From Methanolinea sp. (lineage in GTDB: Archaea > Halobacteriota > Methanomicrobia > Methanomicrobiales > Methanospirillaceae), in assembly GCA_025453675.1 (NCBI GenBank), contig JALOPW010000007.1, forward strand, positions 1 to 60,542: a DNA stretch of 60,542 nt. The letters run 5' to 3'. Each line of letters opens with the position of its first letter. Position 1 is the first letter of the stretch. Of the stretch, positions 52,602 to 60,542 are shown one piece after another. The notes below the pieces were generated by a model. That model was not told the origin of the DNA and did not search any database. It worked only from the letters and a program-made list of their open reading frames with translations. The position numbers and the translations under genes were made by a program.

Positions 52602-52741
52602 TTTCGAATGAAAATGGCTTCGCCATTTTCATAATTTATGTCCGAAATCCTGAAAGGAGTTCATAGTGTGTTGGTATAAAAACCGCATCCGCGGTTTTCA
52701 TCAGGGGGGGATGTGACCCGACAGTCTCATGTGCGTTTTAA
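52602..52741 (+). repeat. Dispersed hairpin repeat, copy 3 (complete)
   Basis: Complete copy with a TTTTTCGA flank, left hairpin GAAAATGGC-TTC-GCCATTTTC (52610-52630), the conserved 33-nt centre (from 52637), right hairpin AAAACCGC-ATCC-GCGGTTTT (52679-52698) and the conserved tail. It lies between pdxT and the leftward DedA gene, 87 bp beyond the DedA stop. The remaining sequence of this 345-bp gap (52483-52827) includes a GGGTGTTGGGGGGCACACCCC hairpin-like stretch just after pdxT that could end its transcript. Confidence 0.85.
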
Positions 52742-52827
52742 TAGGATGATCGAGCGAAAAACCTCAACACTCGCCACAACGTAGAGTGTGCTCCCAGCAC
52801 AGCAAAAACGAGGGAATTTTTTCTCTT

Positions 52828-53520
52828 TTATTTTTCATTGAACTCCAGATCGTCCAGAGCCTCAATCACCTTCCTGTCATCGGGGGAGGGGACAGGGCAG
52901 GGTTTGAACGAACGAATCGTTCCTACGAGAATGGAGATGACTGCGAAGAGGGAAAGCGCGATGATTGCCATAACAACGATCTGGAAATTGTCCTGGACAA
53001 GCGGGATATTGCCAAAGAAATAACCGGCAAGAAGGAATGAAAGAATCCACAGGATCCCCCCGACAACGTTGTACATCAGAAACCAGCGATACCGCATCTT
53101 CCCGATACCTGCAAGGAATGGTGCAAAAGTCCGGATGAATGGTATGAAGCGGGCAATGATGATGGTCATCCCTCCGTATTTATGAAAATACACTTCGGTT
53201 TTTTCAAGATGCTCGTGTTTTACCACGCAGTACTTCATGGTCAATAATTTCTTTCCTGCAGTATGGCCTATCCAGTAATTTACCGTATCGCCGAGGATTG
53301 CTGCAACAGCAAGGGTGATGAAAAGTAATTCGATGTTCAGGACCGATGATCCTGCGAGTGTGCCAGCCACGAAAAGGAGTGAGTCTCCCGGAAGGTATGG
53401 CATAAAAACAAGGCCGGTTTCACAGAATATGATAAGAAAAAGGATCAGATACACCCAGAACCCATAGACCTGGATGAGTCCCGGGAGATATTGGTCGAAA
53501 TGGAGGATAAAATCAATCAT
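52828..53520 (-). CDS. DedA family membrane protein
   Basis: A 230-residue DedA/VTT-domain protein with about five membrane segments. The family core is present: FCETGLVFMPYLPGDSLLFVAGTLAG (about 33-58), NYWIGHTAGKKLL (about 82-94), FHKYGGMTIIIARFIPFIRTFAPFLAGIGKMRYRWFLMYNVVGGILW (about 113-159) with the GGxxIxxaRFxPxxR motif. Such proteins are implicated in membrane lipid (polyprenyl-phosphate or phospholipid) flipping. It is a single gene; its own promoter lies in the 148 bp to its right. Confidence 0.92.
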   Translation of the reverse strand: MIDFILHFDQYLPGLIQVYGFWVYLILFLIIFCETGLVFMPYLPGDSLLFVAGTLAGSSVLNIELLFITLAVAAILGDTVNYWIGHTAGKKLLTMKYCVVKHEHLEKTEVYFHKYGGMTIIIARFIPFIRTFAPFLAGIGKMRYRWFLMYNVVGGILWILSFLLAGYFFGNIPLVQDNFQIVVMAIIALSLFAVISILVGTIRSFKPCPVPSPDDRKVIEALDDLEFNEK

Positions 53521-53668
53521 ATGGTTCCTTAATACCCCGTCTATTATTGGTAAAGGCTACTTCTTAATAACTTGATTCTATGGGAGATGTTTATGTTATC
53601 CACCCTTATGATCCCTTTGCTCAATTCTCTAGGGTAAAATCCCGTGAATTCTACAGGTAAAAAAAGGT

Positions 53669-55699
53669 TTAAACGAGGAAAATAGGAGCAAAGACCACCG
53701 ACACAATAGCCATTAGCTTCAGGAGGATGTTGAGTGCCGGCCCTGCGGTGTCCTTGAAGGGATCACCGACGGTATCTCCCGTGACCGCTGCCTTGTGGGC
53801 CGCGGAACCCTTCCCTCCCAGGTGTCCCTGCTCGATATACTTCTTGGCATTGTCCCAGGATCCCCCGGTGTTCGCCATCATGACGGCCACGATGAACCCT
53901 GCAGAGATAGATCCCACCAGTAACCCAGCCAGGGCGTGGGTACCGAGAATGAGGCCGACCACGAGGGGAGCGGCGATGGCCAGCACTCCCGGTGCGATCA
54001 TCTGTCGGAGAGCGGCATTTGTTGAGATAGTGATACAGGCACCGTAATCAGGGTCGGTCTTGCCCTCCATCAGGCCCGGTATCTCCTTGAACTGGCGCCG
54101 GACTTCCTGGACGATGTATCCCGCTGCCTTCCCTACCGCGGTCATCGTGAACGAGCAGAAGAGGAATGGCAGCATGGCCCCGATGAGGATACCGACGAAG
54201 ACTACCGGCTCCAGCATGTTCACGATCTCCAGGTGGACTGCTTGGGTGTAGGCGACGAAGAGGCCAAGCGCGGTCAGTGCAGCCCCGCCGATTGCAAAGC
54301 CCTTCCCGATGGCCGCAGTGGTGTTCCCGACTGCGTCAAGGGTGTCGGTGATGCCACGGACCTCTTTTGGCTGGTGGGACATCTCGGCGATCCCACCTGC
54401 ATTGTCGGCCACCGGGCCGTAGGCATCGACGGAGAGGGTTATACCGAGCGTTGCGAGCATCCCTACCCCTGCGATCGCCACCCCGTAGAGGCCCGCCTGC
54501 TGGGCGGCAATGAGGATTGCAGCCACTATGATGACGACCGGGAAGACGGTGCTCTCAAACCCCACCGCAAGACCGGTGATGATGTTCGTCGCGGCCCCTG
54601 TTTCTGACGCTTTTGCAATTTTCTGTGTCGGGGGACGCTCATAGGAGGTATAGTACTCGGTGATCAGCCCGATGAGGAACCCCGCCACGAGGCCAGCAAT
54701 GGTGGCGACGAAGACCCCGATGAACTGGGGACCAAGGAGCATAGTGACCATGGCGTAGGCGGCGATGACCGTGAGGATGAGACTTACAAAGGTGCCAGTA
54801 TTGAAGGCCTTGTGGATGGCGCCGCTCTCGTTCTTCGAGGTGCGGACAAAGAAGCTCCCGATGATGGAGGCGATAATCCCAAGTCCCGCAATGAACATGG
54901 GCAGGAGCACCAGGTTCAAAGAGGAGACTCCGATGAACTGGGTGGCGGCGACCAGGGAGACCCCCATCAGCATGGTGGCCACGATGGAGCCCACATAGGA
55001 CTCGTAGAGGTCTGCGCCCATCCCTGCGATATCCCCCACGTTGTCGCCCACGTTGTCAGCAATGACCGCCGGGTTTCGCGGGTCATCTTCAGGGATACCT
55101 GCCTCAAGTTTCCCGACCAGGTCGGCTCCGACATCGGCGGCCTTGGTGAAGATACCGCCGCCGACACGGGCGAAGAGGGCAATCGAACTCGCACCAAGGG
55201 AGAACCCGGAGAGGATGCTGATGATCTCCGGCAACCCGAGGGTGGTGAATGAGTTCAGCACCATGAAGAGGAGTGAGAGCCCAAGCAGCCCCAGGCCAAC
55301 CACGAGGAGTCCCATGACCATTCCAGAAGAGAACGAGACCTTGAACGCCCGCGCCATCCCTTCACGTGCCGCGTTGGTGGTCCTCACGTTGGCCATGGTT
55401 GCCGCGGTCATCCCAATATAGCCGGCAAGTGCGGAGAGCACTGCACCAACAAGGAATGCAACCGACGTAAGGGGGTGAATCCCGGGTGCAAGGTACAGTA
55501 TCGCGGCAATTATCACAATCACTACCGCGATTGCCTTGTACTGGCTTTTGAGGTATACCATTGACCCCATACGAATAGCATTCGCAATCTTCTGCATCAG
55601 TTCAGTCCCTGTACCCTCCCGCTTCATCACCATGAAGGAGTACCCGGCAAATACCAGGCCCAGCAGGGCACAGACGGGAACAATCAAGAACATATCCAT
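53669..55699 (-). CDS. hppA: Membrane-bound ion-pumping pyrophosphatase
   Basis: A 676-residue M-PPase with about 16 helices. Pyrophosphate-binding motifs are intact: [64 protein letters not shown] and [24 protein letters not shown]. The site that sets K+ dependence reads [18 protein letters not shown], with Ala at the position where K+-independent enzymes have Lys, so it should need K+. Many K+-dependent archaeal enzymes, such as that of Methanosarcina mazei, pump Na+; the ion here is not proven. The frame opens at 55741, but ATG 55699 (MDMFLIVPV) follows GGAGGT. Confidence 0.95.
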   Translation of the reverse strand: MDMFLIVPVCALLGLVFAGYSFMVMKREGTGTELMQKIANAIRMGSMVYLKSQYKAIAVVIVIIAAILYLAPGIHPLTSVAFLVGAVLSALAGYIGMTAATMANVRTTNAAREGMARAFKVSFSSGMVMGLLVVGLGLLGLSLLFMVLNSFTTLGLPEIISILSGFSLGASSIALFARVGGGIFTKAADVGADLVGKLEAGIPEDDPRNPAVIADNVGDNVGDIAGMGADLYESYVGSIVATMLMGVSLVAATQFIGVSSLNLVLLPMFIAGLGIIASIIGSFFVRTSKNESGAIHKAFNTGTFVSLILTVIAAYAMVTMLLGPQFIGVFVATIAGLVAGFLIGLITEYYTSYERPPTQKIAKASETGAATNIITGLAVGFESTVFPVVIIVAAILIAAQQAGLYGVAIAGVGMLATLGITLSVDAYGPVADNAGGIAEMSHQPKEVRGITDTLDAVGNTTAAIGKGFAIGGAALTALGLFVAYTQAVHLEIVNMLEPVVFVGILIGAMLPFLFCSFTMTAVGKAAGYIVQEVRRQFKEIPGLMEGKTDPDYGACITISTNAALRQMIAPGVLAIAAPLVVGLILGTHALAGLLVGSISAGFIVAVMMANTGGSWDNAKKYIEQGHLGGKGSAAHKAAVTGDTVGDPFKDTAGPALNILLKLMAIVSVVFAPIFLV

Positions 55700-55932
55700 A
55701 CTTTCAAAACCTCCGGAGAATCTTTCAAATCCTCCACGCATACCAGATGTTTATCTCAGATCAATGCACCCGGGCACATAAAAAACTACATGAAACCGAT
55801 TTGATCTTTCCCCCCCTATTTCATAGAACCTGGGCGGGACAATCCCTGCAGGAGCCGTGCATGCGGTGTCTTTCGTCCAGTGCGGATATAATAAGGCGAT
55901 CCTCATGCGAAATGACGGGAAGGTGGGGGGTA

Positions 55933-57305
55933 TCAGTTGAAGTCCAGGATCCGGGGGTTGAGGGTCTGCAGGTCAAGGAGCACCGCCCGGGCAGGGGTGG
56001 GGGTGATATTCATCTGTTTCTGGAACGCGGTCTGTGCCTGCCAGGTGCCCGAGTTCACGCAGAGGACTCCCCGGTAATCGGTGATCCCCATGATGTGCAC
56101 GTGCCCGGTATGATCAGATTATCCTCCTTTCCTGCCGCGATGGGAGTCCTCTTGCCGTAGGTGGGGGCCAGGTGGCGCCTCTGCAGCATCCCCATCATCA
56201 TGGGTGCGGCATTCTCGTAGGATGCGCCGGGGATAAGGCTGATAAAGTCATCGATGGACCTCCCATGGTACATCTGGACCCGCACACCCTGGAGACTGAC
56301 CAGGGCAGGGTTCTCCACCATGATGCAGTTGCCGGGGAAATTCGCGGTGAATTCAGGCGGGATGGCAGGCTGTGGCTCTGCAGCCCTGACCACGTCGTGG
56401 TTTCCCGGGCAGATGATGATCGGAATGCGGGCGGGGAGGTCCCGCAGCATGGATCCGAACACCTCGTACTGCTCGAATATGTTGGGGATGGTCAGTTCCT
56501 GCTCCTGATTTGGGTAGACCCCTATTCCATCCACCAGGTCCCCGGCAATCAGCAGGTAGGTGGCATCCGAATCGGAGAGCCAGTCGGCAAAGCGGTTCCA
56601 GGCCTCTTCGAGGAAGGTGTCGCTCCCGACGTGAACGTCGGAGATCAGCACTGCGGAACCAGGGTTCTCGCTCCTGAAAGGAGCATGGGTGAGGGGGATG
56701 TCCGGTCTGAAGAGCTGCTCTGCAAAGAAGAGGCGACCATCGCCCGAAAGGGTTCCTCTCACCCCCACGACCTCGTCAGGGACGAGGGTCTCCGCATCCG
56801 AGAAATTCGGCCGCTCCTTGTGAAAAAGCACTGAGAGGGAGGAGGTAGGATCCTCTATCTCCACGATGCGATGGCCGTTTGTGGTTGTCTTTGCCTCTAC
56901 TACAAGTCCCATGATGGTGCAGGCCTCCTGGCGGTACCGGGATCCTTTCTTGAGCGCTTCGATGGGCATGGGGGCTGCCCTGGGCCGGATGAACTCTCCC
57001 AGGCGCTGGTACCGGTCACGGAAGTAATGGCAATAGTCAGTGATATGAGAAATGCTCCTGGTGGTCCCCGCGGCACCCCGGATCACCTCGCATGCCGGGT
57101 CGGTGAGAAAACGGTTCCCGTCCCGGTCCTGGTGGAGGCCAGGGATATGCTGTACGGATACGACGATGGTGTCACCGGGCACGTTTGCGATGATCTGGTC
57201 GATCAACCCGGGATCATCCTTCTCGGAGAGGTAGCGGACCACCTCGGGGTGCACCTGCATCTTGGTTGCAAGGAACCGCTGCACAATGGTGGCCGCATCG
57301 AGCAT
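55933..57305 (-). pseudogene. dp1: DNA polymerase II (PolD) small subunit DP1, frameshifted near the C-terminus
   Basis: Residues 1-400 encode normal DP1: OB-fold region, then calcineurin-like phosphoesterase motifs LISDVHVGSD, LIAGDLVDGIG, CPGNHD and YHGRSIDDFIS. At about 56107-56120 the frame breaks after NLIIP; it runs 16 more residues to a stop at 56055. The true C-terminus lies in the next frame, ending at 55933: HTGHVHIMGITDYRGVLCVNSGTWQAQTAFQ...LDLQTLNPRILDFN. Family members read NLIIPDIFHTGHVHI there, so about 16 bp appear lost. Either the last metal motif is lost in vivo, or the sequence has an error. The gene is normally essential with DP2, so an error is the likelier reading. Confidence 0.85.
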
Positions 57306-57472
57306 TGCACATATATTGACCGGACCGGATATAGGATTATCACTCCCACCGCAGGGGACAGAAGAACTGGCATGTCCGCGGGGATTTCAGCTACACACAT
57401 GCGCCCGGCCATTCGGGGGGGGCCCCGTGCAATCCCTTATATGGCTCCGGAGGAAATATTCAAAGTCCAACA

Positions 57473-58369
57473 ATGTCGCAAGTTCAGCCCGAAGAGAACA
57501 ACCCCGGGCTATGGGAAAAATTCAAAACAAGCGAGAACCCGTGGATCTCACTGGCCAGGGAGCTCGCGTGGGTGGCGGCGGTGGTGGGGGGTATTGCCCT
57601 CGCGCTCTTTCTCATATCTGGAACATGGCCCGCAATCGTGACCATCGAGTCCGAGAGCATGGTTCCGCATATGCAGGTCGGGGATCTGGTCTTTGTCGTC
57701 AGTGCGGACCGTTTCGGAGACCTGCAGAGCTGGACCAGCGGGAAGGAGCAGGGATACCTGAAATACGGGGACTATGGAGATATCCTCATCTACCGGCCGA
57801 ATGATGCCCCCAATCCCCCTGTCTATATCCCGTTCCTCACAACAGGTGTCCATCCCATCATCCACCGGGCTATGGACCGCATCGACTCCGGGGAATATAT
57901 TCCCAGGTACTACAACCTCTACCGTGGCCAGGCAACCCCGGTCCGGTATCTCGCGGCAACAATCGAGAACAACAGCCTTATCCTGGAAGACGGGACTATC
58001 GTCACACCCCAGAATGCCGACCCGGAGAACGGCTACCTGATCAGGACCAATGTAAGAACTCCACATTCGGGATACATAACCAAGGGGGACAATAACCTGG
58101 TCAGTGACCAGGGGGGGTACCTCTCCTCTGTCCAGGGAGAGATTATCATGCCCGTGAAGGACGAGTGGATCGTCGGAAAGGCCCTCTTCTCCGTCCCGCT
58201 CCTTGGATATCTTCCACTGAACATCGTGCCAGTCGCCATAATTCTCATCTCCCTTATGCTGATCTGGGAATATTATGCCAGGAAGAAGGAGGAGAACATT
58301 GAGGAAGGGGAGAAGGTGGGGGAGATGGAAGACGGAGAGGAGCGGGTGAATGGGGAGAAATATGAGTGA
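57473..58369 (+). CDS. Signal peptidase I (archaeal type)
   Basis: A 298-residue type I signal peptidase of the archaeal/ER (S26B) class. An N-terminal transmembrane helix (WVAAVVGGIALALFLISG, about 31-48) is followed by the catalytic Ser in ESESMVPHMQVGDLVF (about 59-74). The bacterial Lys is replaced by His in HPIIHRAMDRI, and the Asp is in HSGYITKGDNNLVSDQGG. A second helix near 245-265 precedes an acidic, Lys/Glu-rich cytoplasmic tail. TATA-like CCTTATATGG lies about 30 bp before the ATG. It is divergent from DP1 and just upstream of cofH (12 bp). Confidence 0.93.
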   Translation: MSQVQPEENNPGLWEKFKTSENPWISLARELAWVAAVVGGIALALFLISGTWPAIVTIESESMVPHMQVGDLVFVVSADRFGDLQSWTSGKEQGYLKYGDYGDILIYRPNDAPNPPVYIPFLTTGVHPIIHRAMDRIDSGEYIPRYYNLYRGQATPVRYLAATIENNSLILEDGTIVTPQNADPENGYLIRTNVRTPHSGYITKGDNNLVSDQGGYLSSVQGEIIMPVKDEWIVGKALFSVPLLGYLPLNIVPVAIILISLMLIWEYYARKKEENIEEGEKVGEMEDGEERVNGEKYE

Positions 58370-58381
58370 AATACTCTCTCC

Positions 58382-59470
58382 ATGAATCTTCGCACCCTGC
58401 TCTCGGACGTGCTGGGTGGGCATCGCCTTTCCGAAAAGGAGGCCTTATTCCTGCTCTCGGTCAAAGACCGGTCTCTCTTTGAGGTGTGGTGTGCTGCCGA
58501 CAGGGTAAGGGAGGAGAAGGTCGGGCCAGTAGTCACCTATGTCCGTAACCAGAATCTCCACCTGTCCAATATCTGCAAGAATCTCTGCGGTTTCTGCGCG
58601 TTCGGGAGAAGGGCCACGGACGAAGGGGCATTCTGCGACGACCGGGACACCGTCCAGAGAAAGGTCAGGCTCGCACTGGATCGCAAGGTCAGCGAGATAT
58701 GTCTCCTCTCCGGGGTGCACCCTGAATTCGATACCGATCGCTATCTGGATATCCTCTCCTGGGTGAAGGAGGTCGCGCCCTCCATTCACGTCCATGCCTT
58801 CTCACCGGACGAGGTGAACCATGCTGCTGTACGCTCCGGCATCTCCACTCTGGAAGTCCTGCAGGCAATGAGGGAGGCGGGCCTCGGATCCCTGCAGGGA
58901 ACCGCCGCAGAGATCCTGGTGGACGAGGTGAGGGAGATCATCTGCCCGGCCAAGGTCTCCACAGGTGTGTGGGTGCGGATCATACGGGAAGCGCATGGGC
59001 AGGGCATCCCCACGACAGCCACCATCATGTACGGGTCATGCGAGACCCCTGCAGACAGGATTAAACATCTCTCCATCCTTCGCGACATCCAGGGCGATAC
59101 CGGGGGATTCACCGAGCTCGTGCCACTCTCCTATCTCCATCAGAACACTCCCCTCTATCTCGAGGGGAAGGCCCCGGCGGGTGCCACGGGAAGAGAGGAC
59201 CTCCTCCTCATCGCGGTCTCACGTCTCTACCTGGACAATTTCAGGAACATCCAGGTTTCATGGGGCAAACTGGGCGTGAAACTGGGCCAGATGGCCCTCC
59301 TTGCCGGGGCAAACGATCTGGCCGGGACCATGTTCTCTGACGATGTATCGGAAAAGGCAGGGGCGGGGGGAGCTGATTACCTGAACCCTTTGGAGATGGA
59401 GCGGATGACCGCGGACATCGGAAGGGTGCTCCGCCGCCGGTTCACCGATTATACCCCGGCAGACGATTAG
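58382..59470 (+). CDS. cofH: CofH-type radical SAM enzyme (FO synthase subunit 2)
   Basis: A 362-residue radical SAM protein matching CofH, which with CofG makes the F420 precursor FO from tyrosine and a ribityl-uracil. The cluster motif is LSNICKNLCGFCAFGR (CxxxCxxC, about 62-77). CofH-type blocks follow: LLSGVHPEFDTDRYLDIL, IHVHAFSPDEVNHAAVRSG, GLGSLQGTAAEILVDEVREIICP, GIPTTATIMYGSCETPADRIKHL and TGGFTELVPLSYLHQNTPLY. Some methanogens carry several CofH-like paralogues; CofG is not in this window. It overlaps the convergent radical SAM gene by 4 bp. Confidence 0.88.
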   Translation: MNLRTLLSDVLGGHRLSEKEALFLLSVKDRSLFEVWCAADRVREEKVGPVVTYVRNQNLHLSNICKNLCGFCAFGRRATDEGAFCDDRDTVQRKVRLALDRKVSEICLLSGVHPEFDTDRYLDILSWVKEVAPSIHVHAFSPDEVNHAAVRSGISTLEVLQAMREAGLGSLQGTAAEILVDEVREIICPAKVSTGVWVRIIREAHGQGIPTTATIMYGSCETPADRIKHLSILRDIQGDTGGFTELVPLSYLHQNTPLYLEGKAPAGATGREDLLLIAVSRLYLDNFRNIQVSWGKLGVKLGQMALLAGANDLAGTMFSDDVSEKAGAGGADYLNPLEMERMTADIGRVLRRRFTDYTPADD

Positions 59471-60408
59471 TCCCCGGTCCAGGAATAGAAGATACCTCGC
59501 GCCTCTCTCCTTGACCGAAGCCGTGGGTCCCTGGAGAGTTCCCTGATCAGTTTTCCCACCGCCTGGCGGTGCAGCCCCGTCACCTCGGAAATGTCTTCAA
59601 CCGTGCAGGGGCGTCTCTGTATCATCTCCACTATCATTGATGCCGGATCTGTAAAAACGCGCTCGTGGGGGCTCCCATGAGAGGCAGGCTGGATCTGTTC
59701 CGCACCGGGAAGACCCAGGATACGTGCCGCCTCTGCCAGTTCCTCCCGGCCTGCCGGGCGGACCCAGGGTTCGGTCCCGGGACGGTCCAGGGTATTCAAC
59801 TGCACTCTCTCCGGTCGTATCCTTTGGATCTCTTCCCCGAGGGCTGCAAGGTCGTCCCGCCCCATGTTCACACCAGGGATGAGGAAGACCTCGAGCCAAA
59901 TCTCTCCCTGGTAGACGATGCGGAAATCTTTGAGCCCCTGGATGATCTTCCCGATGGTAAGGCCCGGTGAAGGCCTGTGTATACGCTGAAATGTCTCCTC
60001 GTTCACGGTAGAGAGGGTGGGAAGGACCACGTCCGCGGGCATCAGTTCACGCTGAACCTCCTGGTCCCAGAGGAGACTCCCGTTGGTGAGGACAGCCAGT
60101 GGATACGAGGGAAAGCCGGATTTCACGAACCGGATCACCCTCCCAAGCGAGGAAGACAGGGTAGGTTCGCCCGAGCCGGAGAGCGTGACGAAATCGAGAG
60201 TTGGCGTGGTGGAAAGGAATCGTGTGAGTTCCGCCTCTACTTCAGAAGGGGGGAAGAATTCCTGCCGGGATGTGGTTTTACGGGTGGTCGATCCCACCTC
60301 ACAATACACGCAGTCAAAGGAGCAGATCTTGTAGGGGACCAGGTCAACTCCCAGGGAACTTCCCAGTCGGCGGGATGAGACTGGCCCAAAGAGATGGGTA
60401 TATCCCAT
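59467..60408 (-). CDS. Radical SAM protein of the COG0731 (wyosine synthase-like) family with C-terminal winged helix
   Basis: A 313-residue radical SAM protein. It starts GYTHLFGPVSSRRLGSSLGVDLVPYKICSFDCVYCEVGST (about 2-41), with the cluster motif CSFDCVYC, followed by FVTLSGSGEPTLS, VLTNGSLLW and IWLEVFLIPGVNMGRDDL. The C-terminal 75 residues are a winged helix (TVEDISEVTGLHRQAVGKLIRELSRDPRLRSRR), as in a sub-group of COG0731 proteins found in methanogens. Its substrate is unknown; the relatives are tRNA-wyosine TYW1 enzymes, but the HTH suggests a different role. ATG 60408. The remaining 134 bp to the window end carry its upstream region with AT-rich promoter-like sequence. Confidence 0.88.
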   Translation of the reverse strand: MGYTHLFGPVSSRRLGSSLGVDLVPYKICSFDCVYCEVGSTTRKTTSRQEFFPPSEVEAELTRFLSTTPTLDFVTLSGSGEPTLSSSLGRVIRFVKSGFPSYPLAVLTNGSLLWDQEVQRELMPADVVLPTLSTVNEETFQRIHRPSPGLTIGKIIQGLKDFRIVYQGEIWLEVFLIPGVNMGRDDLAALGEEIQRIRPERVQLNTLDRPGTEPWVRPAGREELAEAARILGLPGAEQIQPASHGSPHERVFTDPASMIVEMIQRRPCTVEDISEVTGLHRQAVGKLIRELSRDPRLRSRREARGIFYSWTGD

Positions 60409-60542
60409 GGTATACTACATCACGCCCCTGGTTTCATTAATTGTTGGATGTTACACGCAAGTGGAAAATATCATTGTTTGATAAAAACAAAAAGTTCATA
60501 ATTTTCACATTCCTTCTCATCTCAAGAGATGAAAGATACTGA

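Noticed and set aside
57262-57804. 180-residue frame overlapping the signal peptidase start
   Set aside because: It conflicts with the clear signal peptidase I frame and has no family-like content.

Overview
This window is chromosomal DNA from a hydrogenotrophic methanogenic archaeon. The best fit is order Methanomicrobiales (a Methanoregula/Methanolinea-like lineage). The order call rests on gene content and the specific genus is a guess. Diagnostic genes are a contiguous AtwA plus methanogenesis-marker (Mmp3/6/5/15/17/7) block, the F420 pathway enzyme CofH, archaeal type II GAPDH, PolD small subunit DP1, Orc1/Cdc6 beside an ORB-type origin, Hel308, RadB, KEOPS Cgi121, Rio1/Dim2, an archaeal SelB-like pseudo-GTPase and DUF2115. 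Most of the window is moderately GC-rich with tightly packed operons (ATGA overlaps, Shine-Dalgarno motifs) and recognisable TATA boxes.

Layout. 1-5.8 kb: the 5' end of an AMP-forming ligase, Cdc48 ATPase, then divergent larC-radB-thioredoxin-like lipoprotein-ccdA. 5.9-9.4 kb: K+ channel, dapF, ribose-1,5-bisphosphate isomerase and a HAD phosphatase. 9.4-16.3 kb: the MCR activation cluster, seven genes in one run. 16.3-25.2 kb: secreted proteins, including a signal peptide/duplicated-repeat/META/emfourin-like protein, an AhpD-like protein, YgiQ, a PPC-domain protein, the DUF2207-LemA pair and the SelB-like pseudo-GTPase. 25.2-29.4 kb: an AT-rich four-gene surface-glycan operon that looks acquired. 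30-37 kb: a TudS-like/nucleoside deoxyribosyltransferase fusion, Tsr3, a six-PAS sensor, a response regulator, DUF2115, a DNA glycosylase and a remnant of a surface protein. 37-44 kb: GAPDH, TyrRS, Rio1, Dim2-like KH protein, Hel308, Cgi121. 44.3-46.8 kb: MoaB, the replication origin with four ORB repeats around an AT-rich core, and Orc1/Cdc6. 46.8-60.5 kb: Lrp regulator plus aminotransferase, PurA, Trm112-like protein, CbiB, PdxST, DedA, membrane pyrophosphatase, a frameshifted DP1, signal peptidase I, CofH and a COG0731-type radical SAM protein.

Most notable. (1) A dispersed repeat of about 130 bp occurs in three near-identical copies, always in the same orientation and always just beyond the 3' end of a leftward gene. 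It contains two perfect or near-perfect hairpins, a strictly conserved 33-nt centre and degenerate tandem extensions, and one isolated end-hairpin lies in reverse orientation. I do not recognise it. (2) DP1 carries a frameshift that separates its last phosphoesterase motif and C-terminus from the rest; the intact C-terminus is readable in the next frame. (3) A predicted [4Fe-4S] TudS-like desulfidase domain is fused to a nucleoside 2-deoxyribosyltransferase. (4) One origin repeat abuts the TATA box of orc1/cdc6, suggesting autoregulation. (5) A secreted META/emfourin fusion looks like a protease-inhibitor-type protein. No tRNA, rRNA, CRISPR or transposase gene was found.
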